A DNA stretch of 44,354 nt from Promethearchaeota archaeon (GTDB taxonomy: Archaea > Asgardarchaeota > Lokiarchaeia > Sigynarchaeales > SOKP01), in the NCBI GenBank assembly GCA_019058515.1, contig JAHPYY010000098.1:1-44354 (forward strand), read 5' to 3'. Numbering within the stretch: the first letter of the stretch is position 1; each line of letters starts with the position of its first letter. Below the pieces are notes generated by a model. The model had not been told where the DNA came from and made no database searches. It was given only the letters and a program-made list of their open reading frames with translations. Both the position numbers and the translations under genes were made by a program. Positions 1-8,918 of the stretch are shown here, piece after piece.

Positions 1-213
1 GATAACTTAGTGATCCTGTTAAATGAGAACATAAACGGCAAGCTAATCGAACCTTCTGAGGAAGAAATAAAAGAATTAGCAGAAGAAATTTACGCTCAAA
101 GTCCAGAAAAGTCTAAATTGCATTGGTTTATCGCCGAAAAACTTTTACTTATAAAAGAAATCGAAAAGATTATCAACGAAAACCACGGAACTGTATCGGA
201 ACCAAATAATTGA
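1..213 (+). CDS. Hypothetical protein, probably 5'-truncated by the window edge
   Basis: An open frame runs from the first base of the window to a TGA at 211-213. A GTG at 10 could serve as a start and would give 67 residues, but the three codons before it are also open, so the gene may begin outside the window. The peptide is charged and predicted helical (Glu/Lys-rich, with an IKELAEEIY segment and a second helix around KLLLIKEIEKII). I do not recognise a family. It lies on the same strand as polB, about 180 bases upstream, with a palindrome between them. Confidence 0.45.
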   Translation, partial: DNLVILLNENINGKLIEPSEEEIKELAEEIYAQSPEKSKLHWFIAEKLLLIKEIEKIINENHGTVSEPNN

Positions 214-299
214 ACATCTCCTAATTAAATTCAGAGTTTTTGGTATCATATTTGAATTTTTATTAACTAACTAAGTTTAGGATTTAAAAACTCCAACCC

Positions 300-319
300 T
301 TCATACTATTAAGTATGAA
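300..319. promoter_or_regulatory. Perfect 8-bp inverted repeat upstream of polB
   Basis: The arms TTCATACT and AGTATGAA are exact reverse complements separated by ATTA. The site lies about 78 bases before the polB start in an AT-rich intergenic stretch. It could be an operator for polB or a weak hairpin at the end of the upstream gene; it has no following T-run, so an operator is slightly favoured. Its function is inferred from position only. Confidence 0.35.
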
Positions 320-396
320 ATAGGTGTAAATATAAAACATAGAGTAATAAATAATTATAGACTTAAATTTTTCAAATCTATAAGGTCTGGTGAAAC

Positions 397-3300
397 TTGC
401 CTTCTCCTAAAAAGAAAAAAAATAACGAAGAAAAAGATAATAAGCAAATGTCACTTTTCTCATTCACGAAAGAAACTCCCACTAAAGAACTTAAAAAGAA
501 GGAAGAAACTCCATCTAAGAATGTTAAGCCGGAGGCAACAAAAAAGAAAACACCAGCTAAACCTAAAGTTGCCCCAAAAAAGAAACCCGTTAAGAAAGAA
601 GAAAAACAACCTGATAAGTCTATTAAACCAGGAATAATCTCCAAATCATCAGAAAAAATACCAGAGGAGCTATTTTTCAGAGATGGTGGTAAACTTTTTG
701 GATTAGCTGGTATAGAGCTAACGGTTCCTCAATTAAAAAGAGAATCTTACACATCGAAATATATCCGATTTTTAAAAGAAACAGGCGGAATTGTAGAAAA
801 CTTAAATAAAGGATTACTTCTCGATATTGATTACGATGGTGGGGAAAACAAAGCTTTTTGTAAATTTTACGATTTGGAAACGGACGAGATAAAGATTTGG
901 CTTGATACCACCGATCACGAACCATACTGTCTTAGTAAAGAAAAGCTAGAAACCTTAAAAATACTAACCTACAGCGAAAAATTAGGCAAACAAGAAGTGG
1001 AGAGAAAAATGACAGACTACGAAGGGTTCAATCGCTTTGAACAAATTTCTAGGACAGATTTGCTTACGGACAAAAAAATCGATATGGTAAAAATATACGG
1101 TAAGACTCCTACCAATATCGGGGGTTCTGGTACGAACATTCGCAATATTCTAGCAGAAAACGGATTTAAAGCTTGGGAAGCAGATATTCGATATCATTTG
1201 AACTATATTTTCGATCGCCAATTGATTCCGGGATTAATCTACTCTATAAAAAACGGTACTATCGAAAAAATACAATACGAGGAAACCAGTGAAGAGCTTA
1301 AAACATTAGCGACTGAACTTAGAGATTTGTTTAAGCAAGAGAAGCCAGAAATTCAGGAATTTTCAGAAAAATTCTTAGACATTTTTCTCACTCCTATTCC
1401 AGATGTGAAACGACTAGCCTTTGATATCGAAGTTAATTTAGGAGAGAGAGATTATAGGATACCCGATCCAAGGTTAGCTGAACAGGAAGTGATTAGCGTT
1501 TCATTCGTTGCATCTGATGGATTTAAGGCCGTTTACATGCTCGAACGAGAAGGATATGTTTATAAAGAACCTTTTGAAAGATTTCCTAAAGACGCTAAAA
1601 TTGTATTTTTTAAATCAGAAAAAAAACTTCTAGAAGAAACATTTAGACTACTTTGGGAATACCCCGTAGTACTTTCATTTAACGGCGATAATTTCGATCT
1701 CAATTATTTGTTCCACCGAGCCAATAAGTTAAAAATAAATAGAGATATTAATCCTATTCACGTAAAACGTGGATTTGGTATCCTCTCAAAAGCAGAGTGT
1801 AACTTAAGGAATGGAATTCACATAGATTTGTTTAACTTTTTCTTTAACCGATCTATAGCTGGTTACGCATTCAGCGGAGCTTACGAAAGCGCTTCACTAA
1901 ATGCCATTAGCGCCGCATTGCTAGGCAAAGAAAAGTATCAACACGAAGAAGAAATCCACGAAATGGAATATAATGTGCTCTCTTGGTATAATCTCAAGGA
2001 CTCCTTGTTGACTTTAGAACTCACGAAATTTAATAATTCCTTGGTATGGAATTTAATCATAATCTTGTGTAGGATGACCAAATTACCTATCCACGAAATG
2101 GTGCGACGTCAAATTTCCACTTGGATTCAAAACATATTTTACTTTGAACATAGAAGAAGAGGATATCTCATTCCCAGACGTTCTGAGATTTCCGAAGTGA
2201 AAAGAGGAGGAAAGACTGGACAATCTGTGATTGATGGTAAAGGGTTTCAAGGGGCTTATGTTGTAGAACCTGTACCAGGCATTCATTACGATGTAGTGGT
2301 TATGGATTTCGCGTCTCTATACCCCTCAATTATAAAAGAATACAATTTATCTTATGAAACAGTGTTATGTCCTCACGAAGATTGCCAAGATAATCTGGTA
2401 AGGGGGACGCCATATCCAATATGTACTCATAAAATGGGTATATTTGCTTACGTAGTGGGATTTTTTAGAGATATTCGCGTTAAATATTTTAAGCCTAAAT
2501 CTGGTAATAAGAAATTAACTGAGAAACAGAGAAGTTATTATAACACAATCCAACAAGCGCTTAAAGTGTTTATCAATGCATCCTATGGGGTTTTCGGTTC
2601 TAAAAATTTCCCTTTATTTTGTTTACCTGTTGCAGAAAGCATTACTGGAAGGGGACAATATTCGATTAAGCAGACAATAAAGAAATCAGAAGAAATTGGA
2701 GTTAAAGTCCTCTACGGAGATACAGACAGTGTTTTCCTTTTAAACCCATCTAATAGTCAGATGAAACAGATATCAGAATGGAGTAATGAAGAACTTGATC
2801 TAGATTTAGAAGAAGAAAAAACATATCAATTCTTAGCCCTTTCAGAAAGAAAAAAAAATTATATTGGAATTTACAGAGATACAAAGTATATTGATTTGAA
2901 AGGGCTTGTCGCTAAAAAGAAAAATACTCCAGAATTCATAAAAAAAGTTTACAGGGAATTATTAGAAATTTTAAAAGAAGTAACAAACGACGATCAATTC
3001 TCGAAGGCTAAAAAAGATATCCAAAACCTTATACTAACGAATTTTAAAAAAATAGGAAAAAAAAATACGTTTTCTTTGGAGGATTATGCTATAAACATTA
3101 CAATGCAAAAGCAAATTGAACAGTATAACAAAACTATCCCCCAACATGTAAGAGCTGCTCAAGAGTTAAAGAAGATAACTGGAAAAGAATATCAAAAAGG
3201 TGAAACCATTAGGTTTATTAAAAGCAAAGATAAAATCGGTGCTAAGGTAATAGAATTAGCGACTCTTAAAGATATTGATGTAAAAAAATATAAGGAACTT

Positions 3301-3402
3301 CTAAAATCAGCATTAGAACAGTTTATCGATGCTCTTGGTATAGGAATTGATATTTTAAGCTATAAAACACTTGAATTTCAAAAATTAGATGGATTTGTTT
3401 GA
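397..3402 (+). CDS. polB: Family-B DNA polymerase with proofreading exonuclease
   Basis: Replicative archaeal family-B DNA polymerase, 1001 residues. The exonuclease motifs are intact: Exo I DIE at 343-345, Exo II NGDNFD at 429-434, Exo III YNLKD at 531-535. The polymerase motifs are also intact: A (DFASLYPSII, 637-646), B (KVFINASYG, 723-731) and C (YGDTDS, 773-778). The thumb continues to the end without an intein. The TTG start at 397 follows GGTGA at short spacing; the next Met is residue 18. The first 90 residues are a Lys/Pro-rich tail absent from typical archaeal PolB; they contain QMSLFSF (17-23), resembling a PCNA-interacting box. The last residues, FQKLDGFV, look like a second, degenerate one. 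The 3' end has a diverged second copy at 5158-5364, with an inverted intein-like element between. Confidence 0.95.
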   Translation: MPSPKKKKNNEEKDNKQMSLFSFTKETPTKELKKKEETPSKNVKPEATKKKTPAKPKVAPKKKPVKKEEKQPDKSIKPGIISKSSEKIPEELFFRDGGKLFGLAGIELTVPQLKRESYTSKYIRFLKETGGIVENLNKGLLLDIDYDGGENKAFCKFYDLETDEIKIWLDTTDHEPYCLSKEKLETLKILTYSEKLGKQEVERKMTDYEGFNRFEQISRTDLLTDKKIDMVKIYGKTPTNIGGSGTNIRNILAENGFKAWEADIRYHLNYIFDRQLIPGLIYSIKNGTIEKIQYEETSEELKTLATELRDLFKQEKPEIQEFSEKFLDIFLTPIPDVKRLAFDIEVNLGERDYRIPDPRLAEQEVISVSFVASDGFKAVYMLEREGYVYKEPFERFPKDAKIVFFKSEKKLLEETFRLLWEYPVVLSFNGDNFDLNYLFHRANKLKINRDINPIHVKRGFGILSKAECNLRNGIHIDLFNFFFNRSIAGYAFSGAYESASLNAISAALLGKEKYQHEEEIHEMEYNVLSWYNLKDSLLTLELTKFNNSLVWNLIIILCRMTKLPIHEMVRRQISTWIQNIFYFEHRRRGYLIPRRSEISEVKRGGKTGQSVIDGKGFQGAYVVEPVPGIHYDVVVMDFASLYPSIIKEYNLSYETVLCPHEDCQDNLVRGTPYPICTHKMGIFAYVVGFFRDIRVKYFKPKSGNKKLTEKQRSYYNTIQQALKVFINASYGVFGSKNFPLFCLPVAESITGRGQYSIKQTIKKSEEIGVKVLYGDTDSVFLLNPSNSQMKQISEWSNEELDLDLEEEKTYQFLALSERKKNYIGIYRDTKYIDLKGLVAKKKNTPEFIKKVYRELLEILKEVTNDDQFSKAKKDIQNLILTNFKKIGKKNTFSLEDYAINITMQKQIEQYNKTIPQHVRAAQELKKITGKEYQKGETIRFIKSKDKIGAKVIELATLKDIDVKKYKELLKSALEQFIDALGIGIDILSYKTLEFQKLDGFV
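3187..3402 (+). repeat. polB 3' end, copy 1 of a duplicated segment
   Basis: This segment encodes the last ~72 residues of PolB and matches the orphan segment at 5158-5364. Shared protein blocks include KYKELLKSALEQ and DALGI, and the DNA is clearly related but with many third-position differences. The duplication is therefore old, or the two copies came from different polymerases. The two copies bracket the inverted intein-like gene. Confidence 0.75.
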
Positions 3403-4900
3403 AGAATTACATACTAAAATTCCGTTTGTTGAGATAAAGCAATCATTTTCAGTCTTTAAATTAAAAATTTTACAATTCTTCTCAACTTTTTTTATGAATT
3501 TAATTCTTACTGGAGTTGTACTATTGAATTTGATAAGTCCTAAATATTTCCTTTTATAATGCCTTCCATCAGTCTCAGTTATGCGATAACAATTATCAGA
3601 AGGATTTGGATACCAAATAGAACAAAATTTGCCTGTCGCTCCAAGAATATAAACTAAATCATTTTTTAGTTGTCGACTAGCTGTTGTATATCTCTTTAAT
3701 CCTTCTCTATTCCGACAACCGTCTCCTTTATAATAAGCATCTAAAAATGCGCTTGCCCTTTCATAATTCGCAATTAATTCAAGAGGAATTTTCTTGTATT
3801 GAGCTAATCTTGAACATAATTCAATTGTTAACTCCGTTAAGACATTTGAATTTATTCTTATTGATTTTTCTCCACAAATAGTTATAGGAAAACCTAATCT
3901 CTCAAGAAGGTGAATAATTTCTATCCAATTCTCATAATTTTTTTCCCTTATTTGGGTAATTGTCACTCTATTCTCTTCTGTAGCACCCTCTGCGACATAC
4001 CATCCTAAATATCTGAAAAAATCATCAGTCAAAGGTAAGATCGATGAATACCAAAATCCAACTTTGTCATGAATCTTAATAAGAATTTCAACTTGATTTT
4101 TTTTCGCTTCAAATTCGAGCAATTGTCTTTCCGAATTTGATAAATTTGACCAAAGTGTTCGATATTTTTTTGCTGGTTTAGAATATTGAAATTTAGAATT
4201 TATTAATTGAATTAAGGGATTGTCTGTCTGTTGAATTTTTTTTATAAGAAAATTTTAAATAATCATTCCTTCTTATTCCAACCCATTTATGCTCCCAATT
4301 AAGAAATTTAGGAAGAAAAATATTTTTTGGAACATCTGAAGAAAATGGAATTCTGTGAAGTACCAACAAATTATCTCGCTCTTTTAGTTCAATTGCTTTC
4401 ACGCATTTAATTGATAAATTATAATTTGGAGATTTATATGATTTAGCTCTAAAAGCAATTACAACCCTAGGTAAGAATTGATTTGGACTACAAACAATTT
4501 GTCTCCCATCTGATAAACGGATTTTCAATAAAGTTGAAGATTTACTATTATTAAAATCTTCTATAGGCACAAATTTGGGAGATCCAAACTTTCTTCCTTT
4601 GCTATAGATTGATAATATCTTTAATCCTTTCCACAATTGCTTAATGGTTCCAATCTTTATTTTGTAAATCAAATTTTTTGAATTTTTTATTATTATTTCC
4701 TCATTAAAGGGAAATCCCCCTCTTTTATAATCAATAGAGATATTTGAAGCACTATTAGATATTAAATCTAATTTTTTGTAGTCACATAACTTAATATTCT
4801 TAGATATTTTTCCTAATTGCTCCCCTTTGTTATAAGAGAGATTAGATCCCTTAGATACAAAATATTTTCCAACAATTTTCTTATTTTCCTGATTAACCAT
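3385..4900 (-). pseudogene. Inverted intein-like / LAGLIDADG homing endonuclease, frameshifted
   Basis: Two minus-strand frames (4900-4193 and 4122-3385) join into one ~500-residue protein if one base is removed from the eight-T run at 4236-4243 (A8 on the coding strand); the joined reading has no stop. Intein features in order: a block-A-like segment FPFNEEIII; a block-B-like GRQIVCSPNQ; two LAGLIDADG-type motifs, YLGWYVAEGA and FLDAYYKGDG, with their acidic residues kept; and a C-terminal block F/G, ENDCFISTNGILVCN, followed by Ser. Splicing residues look degraded: no Cys or Ser at the expected first position, Gln where block B usually has His, and Cys for the penultimate His. The C-extein is only six residues and is encoded by the antisense of the polB end. 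The N-terminal ~60 residues match nothing I know. Confidence 0.75.
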
Positions 4901-5112
4901 TCATAATTCACAAAATATACTCAAATTCCTTCAATATTTATCGTCTTCGTTTTTATTTAAATATTCTAAAAGTAAAAGATTACTAATTTTCATTAAACCA
5001 ATACATAATTTGATTATTAAGAAAACTCTGTGAAATATGAATAATTGAATAAAAAAAAACAATTTTTCTTCTCTAACAAAAACTATCCAAAAACTTGATT
5101 AGATGGGGATCA

Positions 5113-5364
5113 ATGGGTTATATGAAGACAAGCAAAGACGAGTTAGATTCCATTAGAAATCAATATAGAAAGGGAGATGTTGTTCAATTCGTCAAAAGCA
5201 AAGGATCCGTAGGAGCTAAGGTATTAAAGATTGCTAAATTTCAAGATATTGATACAAAGAAGTACAAAGAATTACTTAAATCCGCATTAGAGCAAGTATT
5301 TGACGCCTTGGGTATATCGTTCGACGATGTTAAAGGTATTAAGAAAATGGATGCGTTTTTCTAA
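5113..5364 (+). CDS. Orphan copy of the PolB C-terminal tail
   Basis: This 83-residue reading frame starts at ATG 5113, preceded by GGGG at 5105-5108; an in-frame TTG at 5095 is an alternative. From about residue 15 it parallels the last 72 residues of PolB, including KYKELLKSALEQ and DALGI. Its final residues, IKKMDAFF, match a PCNA-interacting box (xxxMDAFF) better than the PolB end does, FQKLDGFV. It holds no polymerase or exonuclease motif. It may be the original polB 3' end displaced by insertion of the inverted element, a remnant of a second polymerase, or a small PCNA-binding protein. The open frame, ribosome site and conserved protein sequence argue against recent decay. Confidence 0.6.
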   Translation: MGYMKTSKDELDSIRNQYRKGDVVQFVKSKGSVGAKVLKIAKFQDIDTKKYKELLKSALEQVFDALGISFDDVKGIKKMDAFF

Positions 5365-5506
5365 TTTTTTAAGAAGTTTTACATTTGCTTACTTTTAGGA
5401 AAAACATTTATTACAACTTTAATTATCTTTGTTAAGGTTTTCATTTCAAAAGCTCATTTTACTTTAAATTTAACTCGACAATTATCTTGTAAACTTTTAA
5501 ATTCCT

Positions 5507-6841
5507 ATGAAATCAGAAGATGTAGATGTTTCTATAGCGGACTCGGTCCCGATTGGATTGAGTCACGAGGAAAAATTAGCGAGATATAATATTAACAAGA
5601 GAACTGCTATTTTTACAATATTTCTGAGCATCGTGATCGATGTGTTGGGTTATTCAATGATTATGCCCTTATTACCTGTGGTAGTCACCACTGAATTTGG
5701 AGCTTCTAACTTCTTTGTGGGAGTCTTAATCGCGTCTAATGCATTAGCTGCGTTATTGTTTGCTCCCGTTTGGGGCAAATTCTCTGATAACTACGGTAGA
5801 CGAGTACCACTAGTTATTTGCCAGTTGGGTACATTTGCGTCGTTTTTATTGCTAGGGATTTCAAATTCTGTCGTAATAATTTTTGCGTCTCGGGTTTTAG
5901 ACGGTATGTTCGGTGGACAAATTCCCATTATTAGAGCGTATGTAATTGATGTAACTGACGCTAAATCCCGTTCTACTGAAATGGGACGATTTACATCCGG
6001 AATGGCTTTTGGGATGATATTTGGACCCGCAATAGGAGGTTTAGTTGGGCTATTTAATTGGAGATTTCCTGCATTTATAGCTTGCACGCTTTCTGTAATT
6101 TCTATAATTTTAACATTAAGGTTCTTGGTAGAAAGCATGCCAAAGCAAAGGAGAGTTGAATTACAAGCAAGACGTCAACAAAATCATAATATGAGAAGTA
6201 AGCGATTTAGAGCACTTAACAAAATTGTGATAATCAGACTAATCCAGGTAGTGTGTATCGGTGTAGCTTTTGGCATTATTTTCTCAAGCTTTTCTTTAGT
6301 CTTAAACTTGCGATTTGGCTTAAATGTGGGAATGATTGGGATTTTTGCCGCTTTCGCTGGAATTTGCATGGCGGTTTTTGGAGCCGTGTTAATGAAACCA
6401 TTGACTAAAAAATTCGGTGAACGAAACATGCTACTTGCTTCTCTTCTTATTGCAGTTTTTACGTTCCTTAGCTATCCCTTTCTCGTAGAAGTATGGATGT
6501 TGTATGTTTATGTCGTACCATTCATGTTTATGAACATTTTCATTAGAACCTACACGCTAACAAATCTTTCCAAACCCGTGGAGGAAGATGATCAAGGGCT
6601 AGTAAGCGGTTACGCTTCAAACATGTTCTCTGTAGGGCAAATAATATCCCCATTAATAGCGTATTTTTACCTAGATATAGTTCAAATATCTATAGGAACT
6701 ATTGTAATTGACGCGTATTTCATGATTGGATGGACCTGTTTAGCAGTAATTCTGCTAATGTTCGCAATAATTGCTTACGACATGAAAAAGAATCCTCAAG
6801 ATTTCCTCCAAAAAGAAATTAAAAAAGTTGCCATTTCATAG
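5507..6841 (+). CDS. MFS transporter, probable drug or metabolite exporter
   Basis: A 444-residue major facilitator protein with about twelve hydrophobic helices in two halves. The signature loop between helices 2 and 3 is visible as GKFSDNYGRR (residues 90-99), and helix 4-5 contains the RVLDGMFGGQ element typical of drug/proton antiporters. A cytosolic N-tail of ~30 residues precedes helix 1, and a basic loop (residues ~210-235) joins the two halves. ATG is the start; no strong ribosome site is evident. The substrate cannot be told from sequence. It stands alone on the plus strand between the PolB-tail orphan and the DUF362 gene. An imperfect hairpin (AACGCT at 6852 with AGCGTT at 6873) follows its stop. 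Confidence 0.9.
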   Translation: MKSEDVDVSIADSVPIGLSHEEKLARYNINKRTAIFTIFLSIVIDVLGYSMIMPLLPVVVTTEFGASNFFVGVLIASNALAALLFAPVWGKFSDNYGRRVPLVICQLGTFASFLLLGISNSVVIIFASRVLDGMFGGQIPIIRAYVIDVTDAKSRSTEMGRFTSGMAFGMIFGPAIGGLVGLFNWRFPAFIACTLSVISIILTLRFLVESMPKQRRVELQARRQQNHNMRSKRFRALNKIVIIRLIQVVCIGVAFGIIFSSFSLVLNLRFGLNVGMIGIFAAFAGICMAVFGAVLMKPLTKKFGERNMLLASLLIAVFTFLSYPFLVEVWMLYVYVVPFMFMNIFIRTYTLTNLSKPVEEDDQGLVSGYASNMFSVGQIISPLIAYFYLDIVQISIGTIVIDAYFMIGWTCLAVILLMFAIIAYDMKKNPQDFLQKEIKKVAIS

Positions 6842-7040
6842 ACATTTATCTAACGCTCTTTTCTAGGGATTAAGCGTTTCGTGAAATAATTAGGATCTTT
6901 ACTCTTAAACTACTCTAATCATTTTTCTTATGAAACTACAATTTTATAGTCAGTTTCTAATTCGAAAAACTTATAGATTTTGGTTTTTTCGTAGAAAAAT
7001 ATCGCTACAACTAAAGATCGTGAAGCTAAATGGCATTAAA

Positions 7041-7065
7041 AATTTAGAAATCGACTTTCTAAATT
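7041..7065. promoter_or_regulatory. Perfect 10-bp inverted repeat upstream of the DUF362 gene
   Basis: The arms AATTTAGAAA (7041-7050) and TTTCTAAATT (7056-7065) are exact reverse complements around TCGAC. The site is about 60 bases ahead of the TTG start at 7127. Its symmetry and placement suggest a binding site for a dimeric regulator; no regulator gene is adjacent. It could also be a chance AT-rich palindrome. Confidence 0.4.
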
Positions 7066-7126
7066 GGTAAAATTAATAAGAATAAATAACTAATAATATC
7101 TCTACAAATTAATGGAAGGTTAGAAT

Positions 7127-8752
7127 TTGAACGATTTGAAGGAAAGTAAAAGATGTCCCCATTCAATTAAGAAATACGAAAAGAAGCACAGAAGTATATG
7201 GATACTTGGTCTGTTAGCAATTGCAAGCGTAGTTTGGCTTATTCTTAGAACAGGTAGAAAACCTTCAAGAATTACATACCCCTGCCAACAGGTTGCAATT
7301 ACGAACATACAGATATTCCGTCTTGCCTTATTAACTTCAATCCCCACCATCAGTTTGTTGCGGACATCGATGAGATCCTTAAAGATTACTCTTATTTTCT
7401 CTATCTTGGTCATAAGTTCTGTCTATCTTGTGAATGACCCTTATATCCAAAATCTCGATATATTTCCCATAAACAGGACCCGTGTCTCTCTCACCATAAA
7501 GCCACAAAGTTCACTCTCCTCAAATCCATCAGACCTATTCCTTGTTCAAAATGCTTCAGGGCGAGAGGGTAACATGGACCTAGCAATCTCATCCCTCATC
7601 GAACTAATGGAAGCTCAAGATATCTATTTCTACAAGAATGCGAGCCTGAGTTCTGGATTGATCGGAAGCAATGATGTAGTGATTCTAAAAGTGAACGGTC
7701 AATGGCCCTATAACGGGGGGACAAATACTGATCTAGTAAAAAGTTTAATTAAAGCGATAATAGATCATCCTGATGGTTTCACAGGAGAGATAGTAATCGC
7801 TGATAATGGACAAGGAAGAGGAAGCATGGACTTTTCTCAAACAAACTCGTTTTACCACGATCAGTCTTTCACCGATGTAGCTGATATGTTTGACACACAT
7901 CAGGTGTCAACCTTTCTATGGGACACGATAAGGAGTATAACAGTCGATGATTTTGATGGCGGTGACTTCAAGGATGGTTATGTCCGAAGTTCAGATTGGA
8001 ACTCGGATACAGAAATTTATGTGTCTTATCCCAAATTTACGACTGAATTTGGTACCCACATTAGTTTCAAAATGGGGGTGTGGAACAATGCAACAGGTTT
8101 CGATTCGAATCGACTGAAAGTTATCAACATGCCAGTACTGAAATCTCATATTAATTATGGCGTGACTGGTTGTATCAAGAATTATATGGGAGTTCCACAG
8201 GGATATGCTGTGCCTTCTATAAGTCGAAATACTCCACACGAACACTTTTCAATCGCACATGGTGGGATGGCGACTCTAATGGCAGAAACGCGAGCCCCTA
8301 TATTGAACATTCTTGACATGATTTGGATCAACGCCAATCCCAGAGAGAGCTCTAGTTCGCATGGACCTTGGGGCAATTATGATTTTACAACTTTTACTGA
8401 TATCATCGGAGCAAGCCAAGATCCTGTTGCATTAGATTATTGGACATCTAAAAATGTCCTCGTACCTACAGCTATGCTTAACTATGACAGCTATTCTTCG
8501 TTAGATCCCGATTATGACTCGTCGTTTCATAATTATTTAAAAGAATCAAAGGATGTTTTAAACTATGCCGGTCTAAAAGCCACTATGAATCCATCCGAAA
8601 TGAATGTACATGTGAAGGTACTAGAAGGAACTCCATTAGGAGCCCTAAATGATATAAATCCTCTAGCAATTATATTAGTTGTTTCCCTACCGCTTTTCGT
8701 TGGAACTTTTGTTGTCATAATTATATTCGTTAAACATAGAAAGAAGAGGTAG
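7127..8752 (+). CDS. DUF362 family membrane-anchored protein
   Basis: 541 residues with a TTG start preceded by GGAAGG. Two or three hydrophobic segments lie in the first 105 residues (one around 27-40, others to ~103), and a transmembrane segment plus basic tail (VKHRKKR) ends the protein, so the central domain is probably held at the membrane. That domain has DUF362 hallmarks: DVVILKVNGQW near residue 184, VINMPVLKSHINYG followed by GCIKNYMG, and a late NILDMIWINANP stretch. DUF362 proteins often accompany iron-sulfur or corrinoid enzymes, but no ferredoxin domain is fused here and the biochemical role is unknown. It is a single-gene unit with a palindrome upstream. Confidence 0.8.
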   Translation: MNDLKESKRCPHSIKKYEKKHRSIWILGLLAIASVVWLILRTGRKPSRITYPCQQVAITNIQIFRLALLTSIPTISLLRTSMRSLKITLIFSILVISSVYLVNDPYIQNLDIFPINRTRVSLTIKPQSSLSSNPSDLFLVQNASGREGNMDLAISSLIELMEAQDIYFYKNASLSSGLIGSNDVVILKVNGQWPYNGGTNTDLVKSLIKAIIDHPDGFTGEIVIADNGQGRGSMDFSQTNSFYHDQSFTDVADMFDTHQVSTFLWDTIRSITVDDFDGGDFKDGYVRSSDWNSDTEIYVSYPKFTTEFGTHISFKMGVWNNATGFDSNRLKVINMPVLKSHINYGVTGCIKNYMGVPQGYAVPSISRNTPHEHFSIAHGGMATLMAETRAPILNILDMIWINANPRESSSSHGPWGNYDFTTFTDIIGASQDPVALDYWTSKNVLVPTAMLNYDSYSSLDPDYDSSFHNYLKESKDVLNYAGLKATMNPSEMNVHVKVLEGTPLGALNDINPLAIILVVSLPLFVGTFVVIIIFVKHRKKR

Positions 8753-8918
8753 TCTTAATTAGGAAAAGTGTATTATAGCTTAGGCGTGAAATATACCTAG
8801 AGATTGAGTGATTGAATATTCCGCAATTATGAACAAAAACGGATTTAATGGTATAGATTAGGAAATACGCTCCAGAAAGATTATTTGCCAGATTTTAAGT
8901 AATTCGTAATTTTTACAT

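Noticed and set aside
378..644. Antisense open frame opposite the PolB N-terminal tail
   Set aside because: It mirrors the Lys-rich codons of polB and reads as low-complexity Phe/Ser/Leu; no ribosome site. It is a shadow frame.
3187..5364. A naturally split polymerase (two-gene PolB) as in some methanogens
   Set aside because: polB is full length with all motifs, so the orphan tail is a duplicate and not the missing half of a split enzyme.
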